NCBI RefSeq assembly: GCF_017377735.1
Contig: NZ_JAFVMH010000005.1
Span: 186,001 to 250,000, forward strand
DNA from: Acetobacter garciniae
Lineage (GTDB): Bacteria > Pseudomonadota > Alphaproteobacteria > Acetobacterales > Acetobacteraceae
Length of the DNA: 64,000 bases
Direction: 5' to 3'
Shown here: in pieces, positions 55,176 through 63,932 of the stretch
Layout of the letters: every line of letters starts with the position of its first letter
Numbering within the stretch: position 1 is the stretch's first letter
Position numbers and translations under genes: made by a program
The notes under the pieces: generated by a model
Databases searched by the model: none
What the model was told of the DNA's origin: nothing
What the model saw: only the letters and a program-made list of their open reading frames with translations

Positions 55176-55700
55176 TCAGAGCGACGTGCCGGGTGGGTGG
55201 ATTGTCATGGCATTGGCGCCTTCGGCCAGCACGGTGCGCAGATCCTGTTCCGCAAGGGCCACGCAGCCTTCGGTGGGTGAGCGGTCGGGGCGTTGCAGAT
55301 GCATGAAGATAGCCGAACCGGCACCGGGCCGGGGCGGTGCGTCGTTGTAACCCACGATCACAACCAGGTCATAAACATGATCGTCGCGCCACAGCAGTTC
55401 GTGGCGCGCCGAACAGGGCAGGGTCACATGCCGGTTGTAATCGGCACTGGCGGGGTCATCGCACCAGCCATCCGTGGGGGCCAGGGGTATGATCGGCAGA
55501 ACCGTGCGGGGCCTGCTGATACGATCGGCCCGGTAATACACGGTTCTGAGCGCGAAAGTGCCGATGGGCGTGCACAGGTCGCCTTCGCGCTTGGCCGGGC
55601 TGATCCCGTTGCGACCGATAATCGCCCTCATGATTTTGTGTCCGCAATGCAGTTGTGCGTCGCCACCACTGTTTGCAGAGCAGCAGACATGTATCATCAT
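55176..55700 (-). CDS. L,D-transpeptidase (YkuD) family protein without signal peptide
   Basis: Protein of 174 residues with the YkuD catalytic signature: His134 (IFMHLQRP) and the nucleophile Cys146 in SPTEGCVAL. Upstream GISPAKREGDLCTPIGTFAL is the typical substrate-groove start. Known family members crosslink peptidoglycan or attach lipoproteins in the periplasm, but here the N-terminus is not hydrophobic. Export is thus unclear; the start may be misplaced or the enzyme may not act on mature wall. Start ATG 55700 or 55697. Confidence 0.8.
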   Translation of the reverse strand: MMIHVCCSANSGGDAQLHCGHKIMRAIIGRNGISPAKREGDLCTPIGTFALRTVYYRADRISRPRTVLPIIPLAPTDGWCDDPASADYNRHVTLPCSARHELLWRDDHVYDLVVIVGYNDAPPRPGAGSAIFMHLQRPDRSPTEGCVALAEQDLRTVLAEGANAMTIHPPGTSL

Positions 55701-55841
55701 CGCTAATCTTGCCCCTGTTTATGGCTTTCTCGTGTTGATCACGTATCATGCGGCCCTATTGGAGCCGAGGCGATTCGTGGCATGGTAAGACGAACAGGTC
55801 AGGCGGCCGCTTATTATGGCTGACACAAGGAGATGGACCCC

Positions 55842-56555
55842 ATGACGGGTGCGCGCCCTATTTTGGTTGTTGATGATGATCAGGTAATCCGCAAGACATT
55901 GGCGGAGCAGCTTCAGCTTGAAAGCGAATTTCAGGTCATGGAAGCCGCAACCCTGGCAGAAGCCCGGGAAAAGATGAAAGGGCCGGATGCGCGGTGTGAC
56001 GCCATTCTCCTGGACGTGACATTGCCCGACGGCGATGGCCGCGATTTCTGCGCCGAACTGCGCAAGGCGGGCCTGCGCATGCCCGTCATCATGCTGACCG
56101 GCTCCGATGATGAGGCGGATATCGTGCGGGGGCTGGATGCCGGGGCGAATGATTACGTCGCCAAGCCGTTCAGGATCGCTGAACTCCTGGCCCGTTTGCG
56201 TGCCCAGCTTCGGCTGTTCGAAAACAGCGAAGACGCGGTGTTTTCCATCGGGCCATATACGTTCCGCCCTTCGGCCAAGCTGCTGCAGGAACCCGCAAGG
56301 AACCGGCGTATCAGGCTGACGGAAAAGGAAACCGCTATCCTGAAGTTCCTGTACCGTGCCGGCACGCGCCCGGTGCCGCGTCAGGTGCTGCTGAACGAGG
56401 TCTGGGGCTACAACGCGGCGGTCACCACCCACACGCTCGAAACCCATATCTACCGCCTGCGCCAGAAGATCGAACCCGATCCCGCCCACGCGTCCCTGCT
56501 GGTGACGGAAGGGGGCGGCTACCGCCTTAATCCCGAACCGACCGCGCTGGCCTGA
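55842..56555 (+). CDS. OmpR/PhoB-family response regulator (orphan)
   Basis: Two-component response regulator of 237 residues. The receiver domain begins ILVVDDDQVIRK, has the phospho-acceptor Asp58 in LLDVTLPDGDG, and ends with Thr and Lys switch residues in LTGSDDE and YVAKPF. The winged-helix output domain contains LTEKETAILKFLYRAG, VPRQVLLNEVWGY and THTLETHIYRLRQKIEPDP. An ATG at 55833 touches the AAGGAG box; ATG 55842 is 9 bp away and fits better. No histidine kinase gene is nearby, so its partner is elsewhere. A terminator follows. Confidence 0.9.
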   Translation: MTGARPILVVDDDQVIRKTLAEQLQLESEFQVMEAATLAEAREKMKGPDARCDAILLDVTLPDGDGRDFCAELRKAGLRMPVIMLTGSDDEADIVRGLDAGANDYVAKPFRIAELLARLRAQLRLFENSEDAVFSIGPYTFRPSAKLLQEPARNRRIRLTEKETAILKFLYRAGTRPVPRQVLLNEVWGYNAAVTTHTLETHIYRLRQKIEPDPAHASLLVTEGGGYRLNPEPTALA

Positions 56556-56588
56556 CAGCGTCGGCCGGGAGCATAGTACAGGGCGTTC

Positions 56589-56626
56589 CACCGGGCAGGG
56601 GGCTTACCACCTTTGTCCGGTGTTTT
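56589..56626 (+). terminator. Terminator after the response regulator
   Basis: CACCGGGCA (56589-56597) pairs with TGTCCGGTG (56614-56622), eight Watson-Crick pairs plus one G-U, and TTTT follows. It lies 33 bp after the stop codon. Confidence 0.65.
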
Positions 56627-56645
56627 CCTGCTCCCTGATTTCATA

Positions 56646-56694
56646 TTCCATCCACAGCGTTATCCACCAAGGCATCCGCAGAATCTGTGGATAA
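56646..56694. promoter_or_regulatory. Cluster of DnaA-box-like sites
   Basis: A perfect DnaA consensus TTATCCACA is present on the minus strand (56686-56694). An 8-of-9 match, TTATCCACC, faces it on the plus strand (56660-56668), and CCATCCACA nearby (56648-56656) matches 7 of 9. The two strong sites are an 8-bp inverted repeat 17 bp apart. They could titrate DnaA, regulate a flanking gene, or be a remnant origin; no AT-rich unwinding region is obvious next to them. Confidence 0.45.
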
Positions 56695-56954
56695 GGGCCT
56701 GTCGCCGCGCGAACGGGCTGCGGCTGAGCAGATGCGCGCGGGCCTGACGACGAATTTTACCCCCACCCACGCAATCCGCGCGTTCAAATACGCCCGGTCC
56801 CCATGAAAATTTAGCGCCACCGATTGTTGCGGCACGCTTTCACGCGGTGGCGGACATGCGGCGTGCATGAGGTTGTCCCAAAATCCGTGGGCTGGTGCCT
56901 GATCCGCTCTTTTGTTACAGGTATGCAACAATTGCGTTGCCGAAAGAATGCCCG

Positions 56955-57830
56955 ATGAAGTCAATGCGCTACGTTATCATGAGTTTCGAATGCGCCCTGT
57001 TCTGGGCCACGACGGGCATTTTCATCCGGGGTATTCATGGCATTGCCGGGATCGATATCGTCTGGCTGCGATTTTTCTTATGCTCGGTGTTCTCGGTCTT
57101 TTATCTTAAAAAATTCCTCGCATCCGTCAGGCGGGATATCGTTATTTTTCCCTCTCTCCTGATGTCGGGATATTATATCTGCGCGACAGTATCGTTTATG
57201 TATATTCCGATTGCGATAGCGACATTGCTGGTGTCCCTGTCGCCGGCGGTGCCAATTCTCTTTAATGTCTGCAAATATAAAACGATCCATCTCAATGAAA
57301 TTGCCAGTTTCTGCCTGATCGGGATCGGTATCACGCTTTTTCTCTGGAGAGGCGATGCGCATCATGCGGGCATGGGAATGCCTTTTCTCATCGGGCTGGT
57401 CCTGGCCCTTTCCGCGGCCTGTGTGCGGGGCGTGTTTTCCATCCTGATATGGGAAAAAGGCGTAAAGGGGCATGCCATTGAGGGGACGCTCATAAACACC
57501 GCAACATTTGTCTACGGGTTTATCCTGACCACGCCGCATATGGTGTTTGCCTATCACGCCTCAATGTTGACGTACCAGAACATGATTGCGGCAGTCCTGC
57601 TGGCTTTTGTCTCCACCTATCTGCCGACAAGCCTGAATACCAGGGCCTCCGTAAAGGTCAGCCCGTTCGTGCACCAGGCCGTAGGCATGGTAACGCCCGT
57701 CCTGGCGGGTATCATGGCGTGGCTGGCGCTGGGCGAGAAAATGTCGGGCCGCGAAATGATCGGGTGCTGCGTTGTCCTGGCCGGCTTGGCGCTGGTTCTA
57801 CGCGCCCGCCCGTTGCCGAAAAGCGCATAG
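56955..57830 (+). CDS. EamA/DMT-family membrane transporter
   Basis: Ten-helix drug/metabolite transporter of 291 residues. The first repeat starts FECALFWATTGIFIRGIHGIAGIDIVWLRFFLCSVFSVFY; the second contains the PVLAGIMAWLALGEKMSGREMIGCCVVLAGLALV ending typical of EamA. Its first half has clearly lower GC and A/T-ending codons than neighbours (57080-57330), suggesting later acquisition. Start ATG 56955 is chosen because it opens the hydrophobic part; an upstream frame to 56895 exists. Substrate unknown. Confidence 0.82.
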   Translation: MKSMRYVIMSFECALFWATTGIFIRGIHGIAGIDIVWLRFFLCSVFSVFYLKKFLASVRRDIVIFPSLLMSGYYICATVSFMYIPIAIATLLVSLSPAVPILFNVCKYKTIHLNEIASFCLIGIGITLFLWRGDAHHAGMGMPFLIGLVLALSAACVRGVFSILIWEKGVKGHAIEGTLINTATFVYGFILTTPHMVFAYHASMLTYQNMIAAVLLAFVSTYLPTSLNTRASVKVSPFVHQAVGMVTPVLAGIMAWLALGEKMSGREMIGCCVVLAGLALVLRARPLPKSA

Positions 57831-58140
57831 TCCGCGCAGGATAAAATCAGCCCCGTGTCGCGCAAGGTCCAAGCTGACTGGCAGGTTTGTCCCTCAATTC
57901 AGCATCACGCGCGTAGCGGTCTCCCGGCACGCTCTGTGCCTCGGTCAAGGGGCTGCCTTGCGCATAGAGGTGGGGCGGGCCTGAGGGGAGGGGCCGGGCA
58001 TTTGCGCCGCAAGCGGTGCACGGATTATGCATCGAACGCCGTCTTGCAAAGCAAGGATACTTGCAAAAACCAATCAGGAATAATCAGGGGAGAAAGGCAA
58101 CCGGAGGACCATGAAATCCTTGGAGAACCAAGGAAAACCA
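57831..58140. other. 310-bp region between the EamA gene and the tRNA
   Basis: No gene seen. The tRNA side carries a small hairpin (separate entry); the rest shows no repeat, ribosome site or frame that I can support. Confidence 0.45.
58117..58134 (-). terminator. Hairpin downstream of tRNA-Val
   Basis: TCCTTGG (58117-58123) and CCAAGGA (58128-58134) form a perfect 7-bp stem with a 4-nt loop, 6 bp beyond the 3' end of the tRNA. The following TTTC on the minus strand is only weakly T-rich, so this is a likely but modest terminator. Confidence 0.5.
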
Positions 58141-58215
58141 TGGTGGGTGCGACAGGGATTGAACCTGTGACCCCCGCCGTGTGAAGGCGATGCTCTACCG
58201 CTGAGCTACGCACCC
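58141..58215 (-). tRNA. tRNA-Val (anticodon CAC), CCA encoded
   Basis: The minus strand folds as a full cloverleaf. The 7-bp acceptor stem is GGGTGCG/CGCACCC. The D arm is GCTC-AGCGGTA-GAGC. The anticodon arm has loop TTCACAC, giving anticodon CAC that reads GUG (valine). The T arm ends in the TTCAATC loop with an ACAGG/CCTGT stem. Discriminator A and CCA are encoded. A promoter lies just upstream and a hairpin just downstream. Confidence 0.93.
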
Positions 58216-58229
58216 GGTTGGTGGAGATG

Positions 58230-58258
58230 CTAATACCCCGCGCCTATCCGCTTGGCAA
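58230..58258 (-). promoter_or_regulatory. Promoter of tRNA-Val
   Basis: Minus-strand TTGCCA (58258-58253) and TATTAG (58235-58230) are separated by exactly 17 bp. The -10 box ends 14 bp before the mature tRNA 5' end, as expected for a tRNA promoter with a short leader. Confidence 0.65.
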
Positions 58259-58362
58259 GAGGGGACGTTCATTAAATTTAAAAAGACCGTCCCACCCACG
58301 CGATGTCGGTAAAAACACCGGGTCGATCGTTGGAAGGGTCCTGACCAATGCGCCGCACAGAC

Positions 58363-58392
58363 AATAAAAAAGGCAGGGGATAAGCCCTGCCT
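58363..58392 (-). terminator. Rho-independent terminator of trpS
   Basis: AGGCAGGG (58371-58378) pairs perfectly with CCCTGCCT (58385-58392), loop of 6. On the minus strand it is followed directly by TTTTTATT. It stands 31 bp after the trpS stop. Confidence 0.85.
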
Positions 58393-58423
58393 TTGGTAAG
58401 ATCGCGGTCCTGAACCGGGCGTT

Positions 58424-59419
58424 CTATCGCAGAAAACCCACCAGCTTTTCGGCCTCGGACACAATCGGTTCGGCTATGGCCTGTGCGCGTTGTGCGCCAT
58501 GGCGCAAGGTGTGCAGAAGATGGGTCTCATCCTTGAGCAGGCGCGACGTTTCCTGCCCGATCGGGGCTATGGCGTTCACCACCACTTCTGTCAGCGCGTT
58601 CTTGAAGGGGCCGAAACCCTGGCCCTTATGGGTGTCGAGCACCTGCTGGATGCTCATATCCGCAAGCGCTGCATAGATCGCGACAAGGTTCCTGGCTTCG
58701 GGACGGGATTCGAGCCCGGCCGGATCATCGGGCAGGACATCGGCATCGGTCTTGGCGCGGCGGATTTTCTGAGCGATCGTGTCGGCGTCGTCCGTCAGTT
58801 CAATGCGGCTCTGGGCGGACGGATCGGATTTGGACATTTTCTTGGTGCCATCACGCAGGCTCATGACCCGGGCGGCAGCCGGCGGGATCAATGCCTCCAC
58901 AGCGGGGAAGAATTCCACCCCGTAATCGTGGTTGAACTTCTGGGCGACGTCGTTCGTCAGTTCCAGATGCTGCTTCTGGTCTTCGCCCACGGGCACCCTG
59001 GTGGCCTTGTAGGCCAGGATATCCGCTGCCATCAGGTTGGGGTAGACATACAGGCCGGATGAATGGTTTTCGCGGTCCTTGCCGGCCTTGTCCTTGAACT
59101 GCGTCATGCGGTTGAGCCAGCCCAGACGGGTAACGCAGTTGAAAATCCAGGCCAGGCGGGCGTGGGCCGACACCGCGGACTGGTTGAAGAGAATATGACG
59201 CGACGCATCGATACCCGAAGCCAGCAGAATGGCCGCCTGGGTCAGCGTATGGCGACGCAGTTCCTCCGGTTCCTGCCAGACGGTGATGGCGTGCATGTCC
59301 ACCAGGCAGAAAATGCATTCATGACCGGACTGAAGATTGACCCAGTTGCGGATGGCCCCAAGGTAATTACCCAGTTGCGGAACGCCCGAGGGCTGAATGC
59401 CAGAGAAAATACGTTGCAT
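58424..59419 (-). CDS. trpS: Tryptophan-tRNA ligase
   Basis: Class I aminoacyl-tRNA synthetase of 331 residues, the usual bacterial length, charging tRNA-Trp in the cytoplasm. The HIGH-like motif is [16 protein letters not shown] (residues 8-23) and KMSKS is at 194-198. Further conserved parts are [27 protein letters not shown], and [31 protein letters not shown] strong terminator follows. The upstream cytochrome c gene ends 15 bp before its start, so they are probably co-transcribed. Confidence 0.97.
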   Translation of the reverse strand: MQRIFSGIQPSGVPQLGNYLGAIRNWVNLQSGHECIFCLVDMHAITVWQEPEELRRHTLTQAAILLASGIDASRHILFNQSAVSAHARLAWIFNCVTRLGWLNRMTQFKDKAGKDRENHSSGLYVYPNLMAADILAYKATRVPVGEDQKQHLELTNDVAQKFNHDYGVEFFPAVEALIPPAAARVMSLRDGTKKMSKSDPSAQSRIELTDDADTIAQKIRRAKTDADVLPDDPAGLESRPEARNLVAIYAALADMSIQQVLDTHKGQGFGPFKNALTEVVVNAIAPIGQETSRLLKDETHLLHTLRHGAQRAQAIAEPIVSEAEKLVGFLR

Positions 59420-59433
59420 GATGATCTCGAAAG

Positions 59434-59925
59434 TCAGGGAATAGGGTGAAGGCGGTCCAGGTTTTCGCGCTCGGTGGCGATCTTGCCCGCCGACTGTCGA
59501 ACGGCGCGTGCCTGCGCAATGTCCGCTGCCGTGATCTCGGGCGCGGGTGTCGTCTGGCCGCGCTGGGAAAGCCAGGTCAGGATAGCGGCGACATCCTCAT
59601 CCGGCAGGTAGCGGAAGGGTGGCATTTCCGCATTGAAGCGCATGCCGTTGGCCGTAATCGGCCCGCTGACACCGTTCATGAGCACATCGGCCAGGTAATG
59701 TCGGCCTTCGGCGGTGGACGCAATGCGGTCCAGGCGGCCGACAAGCGGGGGCACTTCCCCCGGCATGCCGTCCCCGCCATGATGACAGATACCGCAATTG
59801 CTTCCGTACAGGGTCTTGGGGCTTTTGCGTGAGCAGCCACCCAGAACCAGCACGCTGAAAACAGCCAGCGCATATCCGGCATTCCGCCAGAAGGGGAAGG
59901 CCGTGTGCGGGGCGTCAGCCCTCAT
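59434..59925 (-). CDS. Cytochrome c family lipoprotein
   Basis: Membrane-anchored mono-haem c-type cytochrome, 163 residues. Signal peptide with lipobox ending at Cys31 (LVLGGC). Haem site CGICHH (Cys44, Cys47, His48) and a probable axial Met in NAEMPPF, followed by [13 protein letters not shown], the usual cytochrome c C-terminal helix. It probably passes electrons in the periplasm; the partner dehydrogenase or oxidase is not in the window. It overlaps the FKBP gene by 11 bp. Confidence 0.87.
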   Translation of the reverse strand: MRADAPHTAFPFWRNAGYALAVFSVLVLGGCSRKSPKTLYGSNCGICHHGGDGMPGEVPPLVGRLDRIASTAEGRHYLADVLMNGVSGPITANGMRFNAEMPPFRYLPDEDVAAILTWLSQRGQTTPAPEITAADIAQARAVRQSAGKIATERENLDRLHPIP

Positions 59926-60415
59926 GCGCGTGCTCGACCCCCAGAAGCTGGATGCGGAAAATCAGCGGGCTGTCGACGGGGATAATGCCCATGGTCTTGT
60001 GCCCATAGCCCAGTTCCGGCGGGACATAGAGCATCCAGGTATCGCCCACATGCATCAGGGGCAGCGCTTCCATCCAGCCTTTGACAAGGCCGTCCAGGGG
60101 CATTTGCATGTAGGCGCCATTGCCATGCTGGTCGGAGGCATCGAAAATCGAGCCGTCGGGCAGGCGGCCTTCGTAAATGATCATCATCCCGTCGCCCCGC
60201 CGTGGCTGTTCGCCATCCTTGGGGCCGGATTCCAGAACCTTGTAGGCCAGGCCGTCCTTGAGAACCGTAACACCCGGCTGCGAACGCAGCTTTTCCATTT
60301 CCTGTGCGGGCGTAAGCTCGGCTTCTGCCTCTTCCTTGTGACCGCCGCACGCCATCAATGAAAGCGTCAGGCTGGCCACAAATGCGCGGGAGATAAGCGA
60401 AAAACGACGGACCAT
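59915..60415 (-). CDS. FKBP-type peptidyl-prolyl isomerase lipoprotein
   Basis: Periplasmic prolyl isomerase of 166 residues. A lipoprotein signal ends at the Cys in LSLMACGG. A charged spacer follows, then one FKBP domain: GDGMMIIYEGRLPDGSIFDASD, LVKGWMEALPLMHVGDTWMLYVPPELGYGHK, and FRIQLLGVE at the end. Helps fold exported proteins. It overlaps the cytochrome gene downstream and lies 48 bp after argG on the same strand, behind a probable terminator. Confidence 0.9.
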   Translation of the reverse strand: MVRRFSLISRAFVASLTLSLMACGGHKEEAEAELTPAQEMEKLRSQPGVTVLKDGLAYKVLESGPKDGEQPRRGDGMMIIYEGRLPDGSIFDASDQHGNGAYMQMPLDGLVKGWMEALPLMHVGDTWMLYVPPELGYGHKTMGIIPVDSPLIFRIQLLGVEHAHEG

Positions 60416-60445
60416 GGTCTTTTTGGCTCCTTTTGCCTCAGGATG

Positions 60446-60466
60446 TAACAAACACGGGGCGTGTTA
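60446..60466 (-). terminator. Hairpin at the end of argG
   Basis: On the minus strand AACACG-CCC-CGTGTT (60465-60451) forms a 6-bp stem that includes the argG stop region and is followed by TGTTACAT. The short T-rich tail makes it a moderate terminator candidate. Confidence 0.45.
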
Positions 60467-61705
60467 CAGCGTGCCGCCGCGACGGCCGATCTGCGCGCCC
60501 AGTCGCAGGCGCAGGGCGTTCAGCTTGATAAAGCCCTGTGCATCTTCCTGGTTATACGCGCCTTCGTCGTCCTCGAACGTGACCACGCGGGTATCGTACA
60601 GGCTATTGGGGCTTTCGCGACCGACGCAGATGACATTGCCCTTGTAAAGCTTGAGCCGGACACGGCCGCTGACCGAATGCTGCGATGCATCGATCAGGGC
60701 CTGGAGCATCCGCCGCTCGGGCGAGAACCACAGGCCGTTATAGATGATGGACGCGTAACGCGGCATCAGGCTGTCCTTGAGGTGCATGGCTTCGCGGTCC
60801 AACGTGATGGATTCGATGCTGCGATGCGCCGCCAGAAGGATGGTGCCGCCGGGGGTTTCATAAATCCCGCGCGACTTCATGCCGACAAAGCGGTTTTCCA
60901 CCAGGTCCAGGCGGCCGATGCCATTGGCCTTGCCCAGCTCGTTCAGGCGGGTCAGCAAGGTTGCGGGGGACAGCGCTTCGCCATTGATGGCGACCGGATC
61001 GCCACTGACGAAATCGATGGTGATTTCGGTGGCCTTGTCGGGCGCCATTTCCGGCGCGATGGTGCGCTGGAACACGATTTCCTCCGGCGGGACGGCCGGA
61101 TCTTCGAGCATTTTGCCTTCAGAGGAAGAGTGCAGGAGGTTCGCATCGACCGAGAAAGGCGCTTCACCCCGCTTGTCCCGTGCGATGGGGATCTGGTTTT
61201 CCTCGGCAAAGGAAAGCAGGCGCGTGCGCGATGTCAGGTCCCATTCCCGCCAGGGGGCAATGACCGTGATGTCGGGCTTGAGGGCGTAATAGGCCAGTTC
61301 GAAACGCACCTGGTCATTGCCCTTGCCGGTTGCGCCATGGGCAACGGCGTCGGCCCCGACGGCTTCGGCAATTTCGATCTGGCGCTGGGCGATCAGCGGG
61401 CGGGCGATGGAGGTGCCCAGCAGGTACTGGCCTTCATACAGGGTGTTGGCGCGGAACATGGGAAAGACGAAGTCCTTCACGAATGTCTCACGCAGATCTT
61501 CGACAAAGATTTCCTTGACGCCGAAAAGCTCCGCCTTCTTGCGGGCCGGACCCAGTTCCTCGCCCTGGCCCAGATCGGCGGTAAAGGTAACGACCTCGCA
61601 GCCATAGGTTTTCTGGAGCCAGCGTAGGATAACGGACGTATCGAGCCCGCCGGAATAGGCAAGGACAACTTTCTTGACGTCTTTTTTGGCGGAAGTCGCG
61701 CCCAT
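60464..61705 (-). CDS. argG: Argininosuccinate synthase
   Basis: Joins citrulline and aspartate with ATP in arginine synthesis; cytoplasmic tetramer, 413 residues. The N-type ATP pyrophosphatase loop is [16 protein letters not shown]. Other family parts are [56 protein letters not shown] and [11 protein letters not shown] 61705 follows AGGAGATC; the frame is open to 61933 but those codons lie outside the family. Genes on either side (rlmN, FKBP) are unrelated. Confidence 0.97.
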   Translation of the reverse strand: MGATSAKKDVKKVVLAYSGGLDTSVILRWLQKTYGCEVVTFTADLGQGEELGPARKKAELFGVKEIFVEDLRETFVKDFVFPMFRANTLYEGQYLLGTSIARPLIAQRQIEIAEAVGADAVAHGATGKGNDQVRFELAYYALKPDITVIAPWREWDLTSRTRLLSFAEENQIPIARDKRGEAPFSVDANLLHSSSEGKMLEDPAVPPEEIVFQRTIAPEMAPDKATEITIDFVSGDPVAINGEALSPATLLTRLNELGKANGIGRLDLVENRFVGMKSRGIYETPGGTILLAAHRSIESITLDREAMHLKDSLMPRYASIIYNGLWFSPERRMLQALIDASQHSVSGRVRLKLYKGNVICVGRESPNSLYDTRVVTFEDDEGAYNQEDAQGFIKLNALRLRLGAQIGRRGGTL

Positions 61706-61820
61706 ATGGAAGATCTCCTGGTCAAACTTGAAGACTGCTGGCCTCTCTCCTAACATTGCAAGGAGCCGGGAACCAGAGCGCTTTGGCGTCGGGACTGGTG
61801 GATTGGCTGAAAAATCCGGC

Positions 61821-63041
61821 TCAGCCCTGGTTTTCGCTGGCGCGCGCGCGTTCGCTGGCTGTCTTGAGCTGCCCGCATGCGGCCAGGATATCCCGCCCGC
61901 GCGGTGCGCGGATGGGGGAAGCAAAGCCTGCATTCATGATGATGTCGGCAAAACGCGCCTGCTGTTCGCGCGTGGAGGGGCGATAGGCGCTGCCCGGCCA
62001 GGGGTTGAAGGGAATAAGGTTCACCTTGGCGGGTATGCCGGCAATCAGGCGCACCAGTTCACGGGCATCGGCCTCGCTATCGTTGATGCCGCGCAGCATG
62101 ATGTATTCGAACGTGATCCGGCGTGCGTTGCTGGCTGCGGGGTAACGGCGGCAGGCGGCAAGGACCTCCTCGATCGGGTATTTGCGGTTCAGCGGCACGA
62201 TCTCATCGCGCAGGTCGTTGCGCACGGCATGGAGCGACACCGCAAGGTTGATCCCAAGCTCATCTCCGCACCGGTCCATGAGCGGAACCACGCCTGAAGT
62301 GGACAGCGTGATCCGGCGGCGAGAAAGCCCGATTCCCTCCCCATCCATGATGATCTTCATGGCCTTGGCGATGTTCTCGTAGTTGTAAAGCGGCTCGCCC
62401 ATGCCCATCAGGACGATGGTGGAAAGCAGGCGCGGCGTCTCGCCCTTGGGGCTGGGCCATTCCCCATAGGAATCGCGCGCGGCCATGAACTGGCCGACAA
62501 TTTCAGACGCGGCCAGATTGCGCACGAGCTTTTGCGTGCCGGTGTGGCAGAAGGTGCAGGACAGCGTGCAGCCCACCTGCGAAGAAATACACACAGCACC
62601 GCGATCTTCCCGCCGGTCGGGAATATAGACGGTTTCGGCTTCCTGCCCGTCACGAAAGCGGAAGAGAAACTTGCGTGTCTCGTCGCTGGATGTCTGGACG
62701 GTCGCCGCTTCCGGACGGCTGATGACAAAGCGTTCGGCCAGCTTTTGCTGGAGCGGCCGGGCAATGCTGCTCATGCGCTCGAAATCGGTAACGCCCTGAT
62801 GGTAGATCCAGTGCCAGAGCTGTTTGGTGCGGAAAGGCTTTTCGCCGATCTCGACCAGCAGGTCCGTCAGTTCCTCACGCGACAGGCCCACCAGGTCGCG
62901 CCGCCCGTCCGCCATGACACCGGTGGGCGGGCTGAACAAGGCAGCCTTGGCCAGGATACGTGCCCGCTCCTCGGCATTCAGCGCCATGATGGCGTCTGCG
63001 CTGGAGGACGGAACGGAAGAGGGCGACACAACAGGCGGCAT
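61821..63041 (-). CDS. rlmN: Dual-specificity RNA methyltransferase RlmN
   Basis: Radical-SAM enzyme that methylates C2 of A2503 in 23S rRNA and A37 of some tRNAs; 406 residues. The 4Fe-4S cysteines are Cys158, Cys162 and Cys165 (CTLSCTFC). Cys389 in ILAACGQ is the position that carries the methyl group in the family. [28 protein letters not shown] and [10 protein letters not shown] are conserved. A TTG three codons upstream is possible, and the roughly 20 N-terminal residues ([13 protein letters not shown]) are not conserved. No strong ribosome site was seen. Confidence 0.95.
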   Translation of the reverse strand: MPPVVSPSSVPSSSADAIMALNAEERARILAKAALFSPPTGVMADGRRDLVGLSREELTDLLVEIGEKPFRTKQLWHWIYHQGVTDFERMSSIARPLQQKLAERFVISRPEAATVQTSSDETRKFLFRFRDGQEAETVYIPDRREDRGAVCISSQVGCTLSCTFCHTGTQKLVRNLAASEIVGQFMAARDSYGEWPSPKGETPRLLSTIVLMGMGEPLYNYENIAKAMKIIMDGEGIGLSRRRITLSTSGVVPLMDRCGDELGINLAVSLHAVRNDLRDEIVPLNRKYPIEEVLAACRRYPAASNARRITFEYIMLRGINDSEADARELVRLIAGIPAKVNLIPFNPWPGSAYRPSTREQQARFADIIMNAGFASPIRAPRGRDILAACGQLKTASERARASENQG

Positions 63042-63081
63042 GACAGACAACGTGTAAGGGGAAGAAGGGGGCCTCTATAAC

Positions 63082-63110
63082 AAGAAAAAGGGGAGGCTGA
63101 TACACGCCTC
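63082..63110 (-). terminator. Probable terminator after the secreted hypothetical protein
   Basis: On the minus strand GAGGC (63110-63106) and GCCTC (63097-63093) form a stem with an 8-nt loop, followed after CC by CTTTTTCTTG. It lies between the hypothetical gene and rlmN. Confidence 0.5.
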
Positions 63111-63153
63111 TGCCGTTGTCCGCGCTTTTATGGCGCAAATACCGCCCGTATTT

Positions 63154-63744
63154 TCAGGGGGTGGAGGGGGCATCCTGCTTTTTGAGTGCTGTGCGCAGCC
63201 ACGGGGCCATGGTGACCTTGGACAGGTCGATATTGTCCAGGATCATGCCGATGGTCTGGGCGGAATACGCATCAGGCTTGGTATCGGCGGAGATGGGAAA
63301 GCCCGGGCGGGCGATTTCCAATGTCATGGCGGGTTCGGCAGCCGGGTCCGGTGCACCGGTAGCACTGACGGGATTAAGTCCGTCCGGCTGGATCGTGGCG
63401 GTAACGGACAGGGTGTTGCGTTCGGGATGCTGGCCAAAATACAGGTAAGCATAGGTCGCCGCCGCTGACAGGACATCTGTCAGGGTCATCCGGTAGGGGT
63501 TGCTCTGCGATGCGTCATGCACGTGCAAAGCTGCGGGGTCCGCCTGAATGCTCAGCGTGCCAGCCTGCGCGTCATCCTTCAGGACAAGGCCGTCCTGTTC
63601 GTAGTCGCTCAGCAGGCTGCCATCCACTTCCGGCGCCGATACGGCGGGGCGGCTGGAAGACGGGTGGGAAACAGGTGCTGCATGTGCGACGTGAAGGGCG
63701 CTGGCAAGAAAACCGGCGCCAAGCACAGCGGCGAGCTTACTCAT
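63154..63744 (-). CDS. Secreted hypothetical protein
   Basis: Protein of 196 residues with a clear signal peptide (MSKLAAVLGAGFLASALHVAHAAPV). The mature part is Ser/Pro-rich at first, then rich in beta-type strands (GTLSIQADPAALHVHD, NTLSVTATIQPDGLNPVSATG), without cysteines. I recognise no family. It is probably periplasmic. The start at 63744 is chosen for the signal peptide; 22 upstream codons in frame are not signal-like. It is alone on the minus strand upstream of rlmN. Confidence 0.7.
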   Translation of the reverse strand: MSKLAAVLGAGFLASALHVAHAAPVSHPSSSRPAVSAPEVDGSLLSDYEQDGLVLKDDAQAGTLSIQADPAALHVHDASQSNPYRMTLTDVLSAAATYAYLYFGQHPERNTLSVTATIQPDGLNPVSATGAPDPAAEPAMTLEIARPGFPISADTKPDAYSAQTIGMILDNIDLSKVTMAPWLRTALKKQDAPSTP

Positions 63745-63906
63745 GATATGGTCGATCCCTCGGGTTATTGCTTTTTGTCCAAGCTCTATACTCTCGCAAA
63801 AGTGTGGCAAAAAATGAGCAAAACTGCCATGCGAAAAGCGGGATACGACTTGAAAATATTATTTAAGTCTGCTTAGCAGTCACGCGCGCGCAAAGGCTGG
63901 TGCCAG

Positions 63907-63932
63907 TTCCATGCACGAAAAACTGCATGGAA
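63907..63932. repeat. 9-bp perfect inverted repeat
   Basis: TTCCATGCA (63907-63915) and TGCATGGAA (63924-63932) with an 8-nt loop CGAAAAAC. No T-run follows on either strand, so it is not a standard terminator; it may be an operator or part of a feature beyond the window edge. Confidence 0.4.

Larger units (their letters stand above)
56556..56954. other. 399-bp intergenic region with terminator and DnaA-box-like sites
   Basis: No convincing gene. It contains the terminator of the response-regulator gene and then a group of DnaA-box-like nonamers (separate entries). A minus-strand frame 56641-56964 has no recognisable content and runs through the DnaA-like sites; I reject it. Confidence 0.45.

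Noticed and set aside
56641..56964. 107-codon minus-strand frame upstream of the EamA gene
   Set aside because: It covers the DnaA-box cluster, overlaps the EamA start and has no recognisable domain.
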